This document shows positions 27,831-35,495 of a stretch of 64,000 nucleotides of DNA, piece by piece (position 1 is the stretch's first letter; each line of letters begins with the position of its first letter). The position numbers and the translations under genes are program-made. Location: positions 1 to 64,000 of the forward strand of contig CAJMSQ010000006.1 in the NCBI GenBank assembly GCA_905216095.1, written 5' to 3'. Under the pieces are notes generated by a model. That model was given only the letters and a program-made list of their open reading frames with translations, did not search any database and was not told the DNA's origin. This stretch comes from an uncultured bacterium (GTDB lineage: Bacteria > Bacteroidota > Bacteroidia > Bacteroidales > Bacteroidaceae).

Positions 27831-29024
27831 TTAAAGTTCGAGGTCGCCGTCGAAGATTTCGTGCCAAGGCAGTCCCTGCTTGTTGAGTTCTTCCATGAAG
27901 GGATCGGGGTCGAATTCTTCTACATTCCACACACCGGGCCGCTTCCACAGTCCCAGCATGAACATGCGTGCGCCGATGCAGGCCGGTACGCCCGTGGTGT
28001 AGCTGACGCCCTGCATACCCGTTTCCTCGTAGGCGGCGCGGTGCGAGCAGTTGTTGTAGACGTAGTAGGTGCGTTCCTTGCCGTCCTTCAGTCCGCGTAT
28101 GCGGCAGCCGATGCTGGTCTCGCCTTCGTAATTCTCGCCCAACTCCTGGGGATTGGGCAGCACGGCCTTGAGGAATTGCAGGGGCACGATCTGATGTCCT
28201 TCGTAGTCGATGGGCACGATGCTGGCCATGCCGATGTTCTGTATGACGCGCAGGTGCGTCAGATATTCCTGTCCGAAAGTCATCCAGAAGCGGGCCCGCT
28301 TGATGGTGGGATAGTTCTTGACGAGGCTTTCAATCTCTTCGTGGTGCAGCAGATAGCTTTCGCGCGGTCCGACGTTGGGGTAGGTGAGCGGCTGGTGTAT
28401 CTCGAGCGGCTCTGTCTCCACCCATTTCCCGTTTTCCCAGTACAAGCCCTTCTGTGTAATCTCGCGAATGTTTATTTCCGGGTTGAAATTCGTGGCGAAA
28501 GCCTTGTGGTGGTCGCCGGCGTTGCAGTCCACGATGTCCAGGTACTGTATTTCGTCGAAATGGTGCTTGGCTGCGTAGGCGGTGTATATGCTGGTGACGC
28601 CCGGGTCGAATCCGCATCCGAGGATGGCCGTGAGTCCGGCTTGTTCGAAGCGTTCCTTGTAGGCCCATTGCCATGAATATTCGAAGTGGGCCTCGTCTTT
28701 CGGCTCGTAGTTGGCCGTGTCCAGATAGGAACATCCGCATTGCAGACAGGCTTCCATGATGGTAAGGTCCTGATAAGGCAGGGCGAGGTTCATTACCAGG
28801 TCGGGTCGGAAGTCGTTCATGAGCGCTACGAGCTGCTCCACGCTGTCCGCGTCCACCTGTGCCGTGCGTATGTCGTCGCGGCCTATGGCTTTGGCGATGG
28901 CATCACACTTCGACTTGGTGCGGCTGGCTATCATGATTTCGCTGAACACGTCGCTGTTCTGCGCTACCTTGTGGGCGGCGACGGTGGCCACGCCGCCCGC
29001 ACCGATGATCAATACTTTTCCCAT
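27831..29024 (-). CDS. Carboxynorspermidine synthase-like (saccharopine dehydrogenase family)
   Basis: The 397-residue cytoplasmic enzyme starts GKVLIIGAGGVATVAAHKVA, a Rossmann GxGGxG nucleotide loop, and continues as a saccharopine-dehydrogenase-family protein (LPYQDLTIMEACLQCGCSYLD, GCGFDPGVTSIYTAYA). Its closest known role is carboxynorspermidine/carboxyspermidine dehydrogenase: joining aspartate semialdehyde to a diamine with NADPH, on the way to spermidine. Aspartate semialdehyde comes from the aspartate pathway that ThrA starts. The partner decarboxylase is not here. ATG 29024 fits the conserved start, and -7 box TATCTTTG is at 29060-29067. A true saccharopine dehydrogenase is less likely. 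Confidence 0.82.
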   Translation of the reverse strand: MGKVLIIGAGGVATVAAHKVAQNSDVFSEIMIASRTKSKCDAIAKAIGRDDIRTAQVDADSVEQLVALMNDFRPDLVMNLALPYQDLTIMEACLQCGCSYLDTANYEPKDEAHFEYSWQWAYKERFEQAGLTAILGCGFDPGVTSIYTAYAAKHHFDEIQYLDIVDCNAGDHHKAFATNFNPEINIREITQKGLYWENGKWVETEPLEIHQPLTYPNVGPRESYLLHHEEIESLVKNYPTIKRARFWMTFGQEYLTHLRVIQNIGMASIVPIDYEGHQIVPLQFLKAVLPNPQELGENYEGETSIGCRIRGLKDGKERTYYVYNNCSHRAAYEETGMQGVSYTTGVPACIGARMFMLGLWKRPGVWNVEEFDPDPFMEELNKQGLPWHEIFDGDLEL

Positions 29025-29059
29025 GTTGCTTTTTTGTATCTTGTTAAACTTTTTGCGGA

Positions 29060-29067
29060 CAAAGATA
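29060..29067 (-). promoter_or_regulatory. Promoter of the carboxynorspermidine synthase-like gene (-7 box)
   Basis: TATCTTTG on the minus strand, 36 bp before ATG 29024. Confidence 0.6.
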
Positions 29068-29278
29068 CGCAAAAATGCGCGTAGGCCCGTCGTGTGTGCC
29101 TTTTTTTTGCGTCTTGGCCGCCTGCGGGCGTTTTCCGGTGCGGGATTCGGCGCTCTTCCGGCAGTATAAACGGCCGTCGTACCGGTGTGCGTTGTCCTTA
29201 TATATATTATAGGTGTGCCTTTCCCCTTTTTGCCTTTTCGTGACATCCCGTTGCCGGCAGTTATCCGGTGTGTGCCGC

Positions 29279-29316
29279 AAACTTTCCCTCTGTCGCGGCG
29301 ACGCGGGAAAGTTTTT
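29279..29316 (+). terminator. Orphan terminator-like hairpin
   Basis: AAACTTTCCC (29279-29288) pairs perfectly with GGGAAAGTTT (29305-29314), followed by T. No plus-strand gene ends upstream, so it may end a small unseen transcript or act on antisense RNA. Elsewhere in 29068-29349 I see no gene. Confidence 0.4.
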
Positions 29317-29349
29317 CGCGAAAACGGCATGTGCTTGTTTTTTTATATG

Positions 29350-29357
29350 TACATTTG
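29350..29357 (+). promoter_or_regulatory. Promoter of the acyltransferase gene (-7 box)
   Basis: TACATTTG at 29350-29357 precedes ATG 29456 by about 100 bp, implying a leader of about 90 nt. It excludes the upstream ATG at 29213. Confidence 0.5.
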
Positions 29358-29455
29358 TGCGGCTTTTATCCCGGCACACGGACGGCACTGCCTGCCGTTT
29401 CCGTTGTGGGGAAAAGAGTTTCGTATCGCTTCATCCTATAAACAGAATTTACTAC

Positions 29456-30601
29456 ATGAACAAAGAACGTCTCGTCTGGTGCGACCTGTTGCGTTTTGTC
29501 GCCTTTTTCCTGTTGCTGTGCTGCCATGCGGCCGATCCTTTCAATGCGGCTGCCACTTACGGGGCCGCCGACGCGAGTATCGAACCCGAGTTCCTGACGT
29601 GGGGAGCGCGCTGGGGGGCGCTGGTACGTCCGTGCGTGCCGCTCTTTGTCATGCTGACCGGCATTCTTTCGCTGCCGGTGAAAGTGCCGATGGAGGCTTT
29701 CTACAAGAAGCGTCTGCCGCGTGTGCTTTATCCGTTCCTCATCTGGTCCGTCCTGTACTACATGACGCCGTGGCTGACGGGCATCCTGGGCTTCGACCAA
29801 GGCATCGTGCTGAAACTTTTCTGCTGGGCGGAGAGCGACAGCCAGTCCCTGGCGGACGGACTGGCGCATGTGGCGCGCATTCCCTATGCGTTCAGTTTCA
29901 TCGCCTGCCACATGTGGTACATTTACATGCTCGTCGGACTGTATCTCTACCTGCCCGTGTTTTCCGCATGGGTGGAGCGCGCCACGAGGCGGCAGAAGAA
30001 AATCGTTCTCGCCCTGTGGGCGGTGAGCACGCTGCTTCCCTACTTCGGCGAGTTCGTGTCGCGTTACGCTTTCGGCACATGCGAGTGGAACTCGTTCGGA
30101 CTTTTCTACTACTTTGCCGGTTTCAGCGGTTATATGCTGCTGGGACACTATCTGCAACACTACGTCCGGCCGCGCCGCGCCGTGGCTTTCGTCACCGCGG
30201 TTGTGCTGATGGCCGTCGGCTATGCCGTGAGTCTGAACGGCTATAACTACATACTGGACTTGCCGGAACACACTCCCGAACAGGTAGAACTGTTCTGGAC
30301 ATACAATACGCCGAACGTGGCGATGATGACCGTGGCCTGGTTTCTGCTGGTACGCATGGTGCGCATCCCGTCCGGCTCCCGCGTGGCGGCAGCCCTGGCC
30401 AACCTCACGACATGTGGCTTCGGCATTTACATGATACACTATTTCTTTGTCCGTCTGGGCTATGAAGCGGCGACTATGCTGCATGTGCCCGCCTGCATGA
30501 GCATTCCGGTGTCGGCCATCGTTATCTTTGCCTGCTCCTGGACGGTTGTGGCCGTGGCCAAGCGGCTGATGGGCAAGCGTTCCGTCTACATCTTCGGCTG
30601 A
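29456..30601 (+). CDS. Acyltransferase family 3 membrane protein
   Basis: The 381-residue protein starts NKERLVWCDLLRFVAFFLLL, matching the first helix of acyltransferase-3 proteins (OatA/WecH type), which move acetyl or other acyl groups onto sugars across the inner membrane. About ten hydrophobic helices can be counted. Conserved family marks include CHAADPF after helix 1 (His as likely catalytic residue), RPCVPLFVMLTGIL, FYKKRLPRVLYPFLIWS and the last helices near GFGIYMIHYFFVRLG. ATG 29456 fits both the family start and the promoter at 29350. Acceptor is unknown, with surface polysaccharide or peptidoglycan likely. Confidence 0.85.
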   Translation: MNKERLVWCDLLRFVAFFLLLCCHAADPFNAAATYGAADASIEPEFLTWGARWGALVRPCVPLFVMLTGILSLPVKVPMEAFYKKRLPRVLYPFLIWSVLYYMTPWLTGILGFDQGIVLKLFCWAESDSQSLADGLAHVARIPYAFSFIACHMWYIYMLVGLYLYLPVFSAWVERATRRQKKIVLALWAVSTLLPYFGEFVSRYAFGTCEWNSFGLFYYFAGFSGYMLLGHYLQHYVRPRRAVAFVTAVVLMAVGYAVSLNGYNYILDLPEHTPEQVELFWTYNTPNVAMMTVAWFLLVRMVRIPSGSRVAAALANLTTCGFGIYMIHYFFVRLGYEAATMLHVPACMSIPVSAIVIFACSWTVVAVAKRLMGKRSVYIFG

Positions 30602-30640
30602 CGGAGCGGCTTGAACGTTCAAATATCCATAATGAACCTG

Positions 30641-30678
30641 CGTTTTCTTGCCGATACCGGCAAGAAAACGTACCTTTG
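30641..30678 (+). promoter_or_regulatory. fic promoter with a 13-bp palindromic operator-like site
   Basis: The perfect 13-bp inverted repeat CGTTTTCTTGCCG/CGGCAAGAAAACG (30641-30653, 30658-30670; loop ATAC) ends exactly where the -7 box TACCTTTG begins (30671-30678). A protein bound there would cover the spacer of the promoter. A second smaller repeat GGCATG/CATGCC (30681-30686, 30697-30702) follows. Confidence 0.6.
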
Positions 30679-30697
30679 CAGGCATGTTTAATGGTTC

Positions 30698-31597
30698 ATG
30701 CCGATAACAATGGAGTATGTTTCAGTAAGAGAGTATGCAGCTGTTCATGGTTTGTCCGAGCGTACGGTGCGCAATTATTGCATGCAGGGAAAAATAACCG
30801 GCGCCCGGCTTGTCGGAAAAACGTGGAGTATTCCCGCAGATGCCTTGTTGCCGACGCGAAGAGGCGTAAAGAACAGGATTTCCCCGTTGCTGAAAGCCTT
30901 GCGTGAGCAGAGGGAAATGAGAATGCGGGGGGGGATTTATCACAGGACCCAGATAGACCTGACTTATAGCTCAAACCACATCGAGGGCAGCCGTCTTACG
31001 AAGGACCAGACCCGTTATATTTTTGAAACCAATACGATTGGCATTACGGATGATGCTGTCAGGGTGGACGACATTATTGAGACAACCAATCATTTCCGCT
31101 GCGTGGATTTTATTATCAGGTATGCAACCGAACCGTTGTCCGAACGTATGGTCAAGCAACTGCATTTTCTGTTGAAAAACGGGACATCCGATGCTTCCAG
31201 ATCGTGGTTTGCGGTGGGCGAGTACAAGCGTATTCCGAACGAAGTGGGAGGTATTGAGACCGTTCCGCCTGAAAAGGTCGGTTTGGCCGTGCGTTCCTTG
31301 CTCGAGGCGTACAGGTTGAAAAAAACAGTCGGCATGGAAGATATCCTTGACTTCCATTATCAGTTCGAGAGTATACACCCGTTTCAGGATGGAAACGGGC
31401 GCGTCGGCCGTTTGATTATGTTTAAGGAATGTCTCCGCTGTGGTATTGTGCCCTTCATCATCACGGAGGAACTCAAAATGTACTATTACAGAGGACTACA
31501 TGAGTGGCCTCGCGTGCGGGAGTACCTGACCGACACTTGTCTGACCGCTCAAGATGATTACAAGGCTGCTTTGGATTATTTCAAGATAAAGTATTGA
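30698..31597 (+). CDS. Fic-domain protein with N-terminal helix-turn-helix
   Basis: The 299-residue protein has a MerR/excisionase-like helix-turn-helix at about residues 8-52 (SVREYAAVHGLSERTVRNYC), then a Fic domain. The Fic core is HPFQDGNGRVGR (about 226-237), the complete HPFxDGNGRxxR loop for AMP or nucleotide transfer to proteins. SSNHIEGS (about 92-99) fits the inhibitory (S/T)xxxE(G/N) helix, in N-terminal position as in class II Fic proteins, so the enzyme is probably self-inhibited. ATG 30710 (MEYVSV) is an alternative start. The own helix-turn-helix and the palindrome on its promoter suggest self-regulation. Target is unknown. Confidence 0.88.
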   Translation: MPITMEYVSVREYAAVHGLSERTVRNYCMQGKITGARLVGKTWSIPADALLPTRRGVKNRISPLLKALREQREMRMRGGIYHRTQIDLTYSSNHIEGSRLTKDQTRYIFETNTIGITDDAVRVDDIIETTNHFRCVDFIIRYATEPLSERMVKQLHFLLKNGTSDASRSWFAVGEYKRIPNEVGGIETVPPEKVGLAVRSLLEAYRLKKTVGMEDILDFHYQFESIHPFQDGNGRVGRLIMFKECLRCGIVPFIITEELKMYYYRGLHEWPRVREYLTDTCLTAQDDYKAALDYFKIKY

Positions 31598-31704
31598 CAG
31601 GATTTCCTGTCTTATGAGCAATGCCGGCAGCCGGTATTGCTGTCTTTCCCCCTGCCGTTTGTCGCGAAACCCTCTGCCGGTTCACGCTTGCCGGATGAAA
31701 CGTC

Positions 31705-32100
31705 TCACTGCCGGGCTTTTCGGACGTATTTCAAGGCCGGTTGTCCGCCGATGTAGAGTGTCAGCGTGTCGTTGTCGGCGATGTAGACGTCGGTCACGGC
31801 GACGGCGTTGTCTCCGTCTCCGGCCTTTCCGCTCACCAGCAGCGTGTCGCCGTTCCTTTCCCAGGTCTCGTAGTGCAGCCGTGGCATATTGACGGTTGCG
31901 GCCCGCCCGTCGGTTTCGAGCCGCAGCCCGGTTATGCCGTTCATGCCGCTTCTGGTCCATTCCTCGCCGCCGTCCGTGGCCGCCGGAAGGCTGTCCGTCG
32001 GGGTGGGGGCGGCGGTTTCTTTTTTGTTGTCGGCGGTGCAGGAGCAGATGGTTGCGGCAATCAGCATGGCTTGCACCGATGTTTTCCACAGGATGTGCAT
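31705..32100 (-). CDS. Lipocalin-like lipoprotein (Lipocalin_3 type)
   Basis: The 131-residue protein has a signal peptide ending in a lipobox-like ATICSC, so it is probably lipid-anchored at that Cys. The mature part matches the short lipocalin-like family common in Bacteroides: EEWTRSGMNGITGLRLETDG, then ATVNMPRLHYETWERNGDTL and DTLTLYIGGQPALKYVR. Function of the family is not known, and a small beta-barrel that may bind a hydrophobic ligand is expected. The promoter at 32134-32165 is formed by repeat B3, with a leader of about 27 nt. Confidence 0.75.
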   Translation of the reverse strand: MHILWKTSVQAMLIAATICSCTADNKKETAAPTPTDSLPAATDGGEEWTRSGMNGITGLRLETDGRAATVNMPRLHYETWERNGDTLLVSGKAGDGDNAVAVTDVYIADNDTLTLYIGGQPALKYVRKARQ

Positions 32101-32133
32101 GGTCGGATGGATTTGTTTAGGGTTAGTATTCTA

Positions 32134-32165
32134 CAAAGATAGGCAAAGGCGAGTGCCGTGACAAA
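32134..32165 (-). promoter_or_regulatory. Lipocalin-like gene promoter supplied by repeat B3
   Basis: On the minus strand TTTG (32165-32162), a 20-nt spacer and TATCTTTG (32141-32134) lie at the edge of the repeat, in the same arrangement as at the nitroreductase gene. Confidence 0.75.
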
Positions 32166-32232
32166 TAAAAAACGCAGTTTTTAGTATTTGCCACGGCCGA
32201 GCCGCCTCCTATCTTTACCTAAGATAGGCATA
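32134..32232 (-). repeat. Family B palindromic repeat, copy B3
   Basis: This is an inverted copy of the repeat at 24203-24377. Read on the minus strand it has a TATCTTA/TAAAGATA palindrome, the hairpin GCCGTGGCAAATA/TATTTGTCACGGC, and an edge with TTTG-20-TATCTTTG. Over about 85 bp it is nearly identical to B1, 8 kb away. It lies between divergent genes; the promoter for the DUF4301 gene (-7 box TATATTTG at 32271-32278) lies just outside it. Confidence 0.85.
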
Positions 32233-32270
32233 ATTTCTGCCCGACCGCATCATAAGTGTTCGGATTTTAG

Positions 32271-32278
32271 TATATTTG
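32271..32278 (+). promoter_or_regulatory. Promoter of the DUF4301 gene (-7 box)
   Basis: TATATTTG, about 75 bp before ATG 32353. Confidence 0.6.
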
Positions 32279-32352
32279 CGAAGTAACGGGCATTTGCGTG
32301 CTCCGGACGCAGGCCCGCTTTGTCAGACCAAAGACCTTAAAACACAATACCT

Positions 32353-33876
32353 ATGATTACGGAAAACGAGAAGAAACAATTGGAGCAGAAAGGCATCAGC
32401 GAGGAACAGCTGAGAGGACAACTGGAATGTTTTGCCAAGGGCTTCCCCTATCTTGAGTTACATGCGGCCGCAAGTACCGGCAAGGGAATCTTCGCCCCCT
32501 CGGAGGAAGAGGTACAAACCTACCTCCGGGCATGGGACGGCTATACGGAAGAAGCGCACAAGGTCGTGAAATTCGTTCCGGCCTCGGGTGCCGCCAGCCG
32601 TATGTTCAAGGATATATTCGCCTTTCTCGATGCCGGTCATGACCGGCCCGCAAGTGATTTCGAGAAGACGTTTTTCGCGAGACTGCACGATGCCGCTTTC
32701 TTTGACGACCTGAATGCCGCTTGCGAGCGTCTGCACGGCAAGGGCATCGACGCCCTGCTTGCCGACGGCCGGTACAAGGATGTCGCCGCCGCCATGCTGG
32801 CTCCCGAGGGACTGAACTACGGCAGCCTGCCCAAAGGTCTGTTGAAGTTTCACCGCTATGCCGACGGAGCGCGCACGCCGTTGGAGGAACATCTGGCCGA
32901 AGGCGCACTCTATGCGAAGAACAAGGACAACGACGTGTACGTACACTTCACCGTCTCGCCCGAACACCGCAGCTTGTTTGAAACCTTAGTGGAGGAAAAG
33001 GCAGCCAAGTACGGGGAAGAACTTCATGCCGGCTATTACGTGAGTTTTTCGGAGCAGAAACCCAGCACCGACACCGTGGCCGTCAATCCCGACAATACGC
33101 CTTTCCGCCTGCAGGACGGCAGTCTGTTGTTCCGCCCGGGCGGACACGGCGCGCTCATCGAGAATCTGAACGACATAGATGCCGATGTGGTTTTCATCAA
33201 GAATATTGATAATGTCGTGCCCGACCGCTTGAAGGACGACACGGTCAAGTATAAGAAGCTGATAGCCGGCGTACTCGTCTCGCTGCAACGGCAGATATTC
33301 GAATACCTGCGGAAGCTGGACAGCGGCAGCTATAACATGGAGGACCTTATCGGCATGTTGCAGTTCGTGCAGAAGAAGCTTTGTTGCAAGAACCCGGGAA
33401 CCAAACTGCTGGAAGATACGGAAATGGCCATTTACCTGCGCAAGAAGCTCAACCGTCCTATCCGTGTGTGCGGCATGGTGCGCAACGTGGGAGAGCCCGG
33501 CGGCGGCCCGTTCCTGGCTTACAATGCCGACGGGACGATTTCCCCGCAGATACTCGAGAGTTCGCAGATTGACATGAACGATGTCACCAAGAAGAACATG
33601 TTCGAGCAGGGCACACACTTCAATCCCGTGGACCTGGTGTGCGGCATCAGGGACTATAAGGGGAATAAGTTCCATCTGCCGGACTATGTGGACCGGCAGA
33701 CGGGATTCATCTCGCACAAGAGCAAGGACGGAAAGGAACTGAAGGCGCTCGAACTGCCCGGATTGTGGAACGGGGCCATGAGCGACTGGAACACGGTGTT
33801 CGTGGAAGTTCCGCTTTCGACGTTCAATCCCGTGAAGACCGTCAATGATTTGTATCGCGAGCAGCATCAGCAATAG
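32353..33876 (+). CDS. DUF4301 protein
   Basis: The 507-residue cytoplasmic protein matches the Bacteroidetes family DUF4301: it starts ITENEKKQLEQKGISEEQL and contains VKFVPASGAASRMFKDIFAFL (about 73-93), a Gly/Ser/Arg loop that resembles nucleotide-sugar transferase phosphate loops, and LFRPGGHGALIENLNDIDAD. The late segment GMVRNVGEPGGGPFLAYNADG is also typical. I infer a nucleotidyltransferase-like fold, but no activity is established that I know of. It stands alone with its own promoter and terminator. Confidence 0.8.
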   Translation: MITENEKKQLEQKGISEEQLRGQLECFAKGFPYLELHAAASTGKGIFAPSEEEVQTYLRAWDGYTEEAHKVVKFVPASGAASRMFKDIFAFLDAGHDRPASDFEKTFFARLHDAAFFDDLNAACERLHGKGIDALLADGRYKDVAAAMLAPEGLNYGSLPKGLLKFHRYADGARTPLEEHLAEGALYAKNKDNDVYVHFTVSPEHRSLFETLVEEKAAKYGEELHAGYYVSFSEQKPSTDTVAVNPDNTPFRLQDGSLLFRPGGHGALIENLNDIDADVVFIKNIDNVVPDRLKDDTVKYKKLIAGVLVSLQRQIFEYLRKLDSGSYNMEDLIGMLQFVQKKLCCKNPGTKLLEDTEMAIYLRKKLNRPIRVCGMVRNVGEPGGGPFLAYNADGTISPQILESSQIDMNDVTKKNMFEQGTHFNPVDLVCGIRDYKGNKFHLPDYVDRQTGFISHKSKDGKELKALELPGLWNGAMSDWNTVFVEVPLSTFNPVKTVNDLYREQHQQ

Positions 33877-33900
33877 CCGACGCCTGTCTTGTATCTTTAC

Positions 33901-33934
33901 AGCCCGTATCCGCCTTCCGGATACGGGCTTTTTC
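33901..33934 (+). terminator. Terminator of the DUF4301 gene
   Basis: An 11-bp stem AGCCCGTATCC/GGATACGGGCT followed by T5. Confidence 0.9.
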
Positions 33935-34052
33935 GGTGTGACAGGCGGGTGGATTGACAAACCGGGATGGCAATTGCGGAGCTTTTGTTTCAAATAATAT
34001 TAAACGGAACGCTTTTTTTGCCGACTTGCTTGCAGCTTTTGTCGTCACTCGC

Positions 34053-34132
34053 TATATTTGCATTGTTTTTCATGGTATTAGATTTAAGGTTAATGAAGAT
34101 TGGTTGTCGTGATGACAATCAATTCTTTTTTT
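34053..34132 (+). ncRNA. Candidate small RNA (promoter plus terminator, no gene)
   Basis: A -7 box TATATTTG (34053-34060) is followed about 40 bp later by the hairpin GATTGGTTGTC/GACAATCAATT (34098-34108, 34114-34124; 11 pairs with two G-U) and C plus seven T. That predicts a transcript of about 65 nt, from near 34067 to 34132, with no credible open frame. The overlapping plus-strand frame 33967-34215 runs through the terminator and lacks family features. Function is unknown. Nothing else is seen in 33935-34052 or 34133-34238. Confidence 0.45.
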
Positions 34133-34238
34133 ATACGGTCATACCGACCTGTTCCGGATTTTCGGGGAACCGTGACCGGACATGTATCGCTGACGGCCTG
34201 CGCGTATGCGCCTGAGATAACGGCAACCGCTCTCTCCC

Positions 34239-34491
34239 GACATTAACATTTTTAACTTTTACTCACTTTTAGGGCGACGTACACGGCTGGTGTTTTTCCC
34301 TACATGTCGGGATAAAAACAACTACAAGCCATGTAGGAAAAAGCAGATGGCTTGTAGTTTTTCCCGTCATAGGGCCGGTTTTCCCGAAAAGCAGCCTTCC
34401 GGACACTAAAAAAGGGCGGTTTTCACCGTCCTCTGCACTTCCGTAGTGCAAAGATAATACATTTTCGGCCCGAAAGCAAGAAGTGTTAAAA
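34239..34491 (-). repeat. Family A intergenic element, copy A5 (inverted)
   Basis: Read on the minus strand it has a single left end TTTTAACACTTCTTGC, CTTG-20-TATCTTTG (-7 at 34456-34449), the stem GCACT/AGTGC, the hairpin GGACGGT/ACCGCCC with T6, and 12-bp arms ACTACAAGCCAT/ATGGCTTGTAGT, and it ends GTTAAAAATGTTAATGTC (34256-34239). Its promoter half is nearly identical to A4. It lies between converging genes. The following 34492-34633 stretch holds nothing I can identify. Confidence 0.87.
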
Positions 34492-34633
34492 TGACAGGAA
34501 GCATCGGAAACGTACTTTTCGGTCCGTTTTTGCCCGCAAGCCTTGCGGCATTCGCGGGCGGAGCGTGGCGGGCCGGACCGTGCGGGAAACATGTATCCGC
34601 TACCGGCTGTCGCGTGACTTCCCGCCTCATACG

Positions 34634-34667
34634 GCAAGAACGGCCCGCAATCGCGGGCCGTTCTTGC
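34634..34667 (-). terminator. Terminator of the efflux/lpxA-like operon
   Basis: A perfect 15-bp stem GCAAGAACGGCCCGC/GCGGGCCGTTCTTGC with loop AATC, 22 bp beyond the lpxA-like stop codon. No strong T tract follows. Confidence 0.7.
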
Positions 34668-34688
34668 TGATGGGGAGAATCGCAGGAC

Positions 34689-35477
34689 TTATTGTTCTTC
34701 CTTTATATGGCGGACGATGCCATGTTTGGCCTCTTTGATAAAGTCCAGGATGTTCTGTATCTCGGTACTCATGGGGATTTGCTCCGGTATCTTCAGTATG
34801 GCATCCTCGAGGCTGAAGTTACCTGTGTAGATGAGGCGGTATGTGTTCACGATGTGGCGCAGTATGCGCTCGGTCACGCCGACACTCTTCAATACCGTGG
34901 CATTGATGCCGTGGTAGCTGGCGGGATTGCCGCCCAGGATGACGTAGGGGGGCACATCCTTCTGCACACGGCATCCGCTTTGCACAAGCGAGTAACGACC
35001 CACGCGGACGTGCTGCTGGATGACTGCGCCGTTGCTCTGGATGGAACAGTCGAACAGCTCGCTCTCGCCGGCGATGATGGCGCCGATGCCTACGATGCAG
35101 TTGTTGTGGATGGTCACGTCGTGGCAGATGTGTACCTTGTCCATGAGGAAATTGCCGTTGCCGATGGTGGTGGCCTTGTCTTGATAGGTGCTTCCCGCTA
35201 TCACGACGTTTTCACGGATGCGGTTGTCATCGCCTATCACGACATGTGTCTTGTTGCCCTCCACGTAATGGAAGTCTTGGGGTGTGGAGCCGATGACCGC
35301 ATTCTGATAGACAATGTTGTTGTTGCCCATGCGGGTGCCTTCGAGAATGCTGGCATGGGACATGATGACGCAGTTGTCACCGATAACAGTGTCCTTGTCG
35401 ATGTAAGCGAAAGGCTTCACCTCGACATTTGCGCCTAATTTCGCACTCGGGTCTACGTATGCTAAAGGACTGATCAT
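34689..35477 (-). CDS. LpxA-like acyl-[ACP]-UDP-GlcNAc O-acyltransferase
   Basis: The 262-residue protein is a left-handed beta-helix of hexapeptide repeats (VDPSAKLGANVEVKPFAYI onward) with LpxA marks: GSTPQDFHY resembles the G-T-x-Q-D substrate segment, and MDKVHICHDVTIHNNC holds the His that corresponds to the catalytic base. LpxA adds the first 3-hydroxyacyl chain in lipid A synthesis. Its position, 18 bp after the outer-membrane efflux gene and not next to lpxC-fabZ, is unusual. It may be a second paralogue acting on another UDP-sugar, so I leave the symbol empty. Confidence 0.75.
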   Translation of the reverse strand: MISPLAYVDPSAKLGANVEVKPFAYIDKDTVIGDNCVIMSHASILEGTRMGNNNIVYQNAVIGSTPQDFHYVEGNKTHVVIGDDNRIRENVVIAGSTYQDKATTIGNGNFLMDKVHICHDVTIHNNCIVGIGAIIAGESELFDCSIQSNGAVIQQHVRVGRYSLVQSGCRVQKDVPPYVILGGNPASYHGINATVLKSVGVTERILRHIVNTYRLIYTGNFSLEDAILKIPEQIPMSTEIQNILDFIKEAKHGIVRHIKEEQ

Positions 35478-35495
35478 GGATGTATGTGTTTAAGG

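Noticed and set aside
33967..34215. Hydrophobic 82-codon frame
   Set aside because: It contains a promoter and a terminator-like hairpin in its middle, has no ribosome site and no family match that I recognise.
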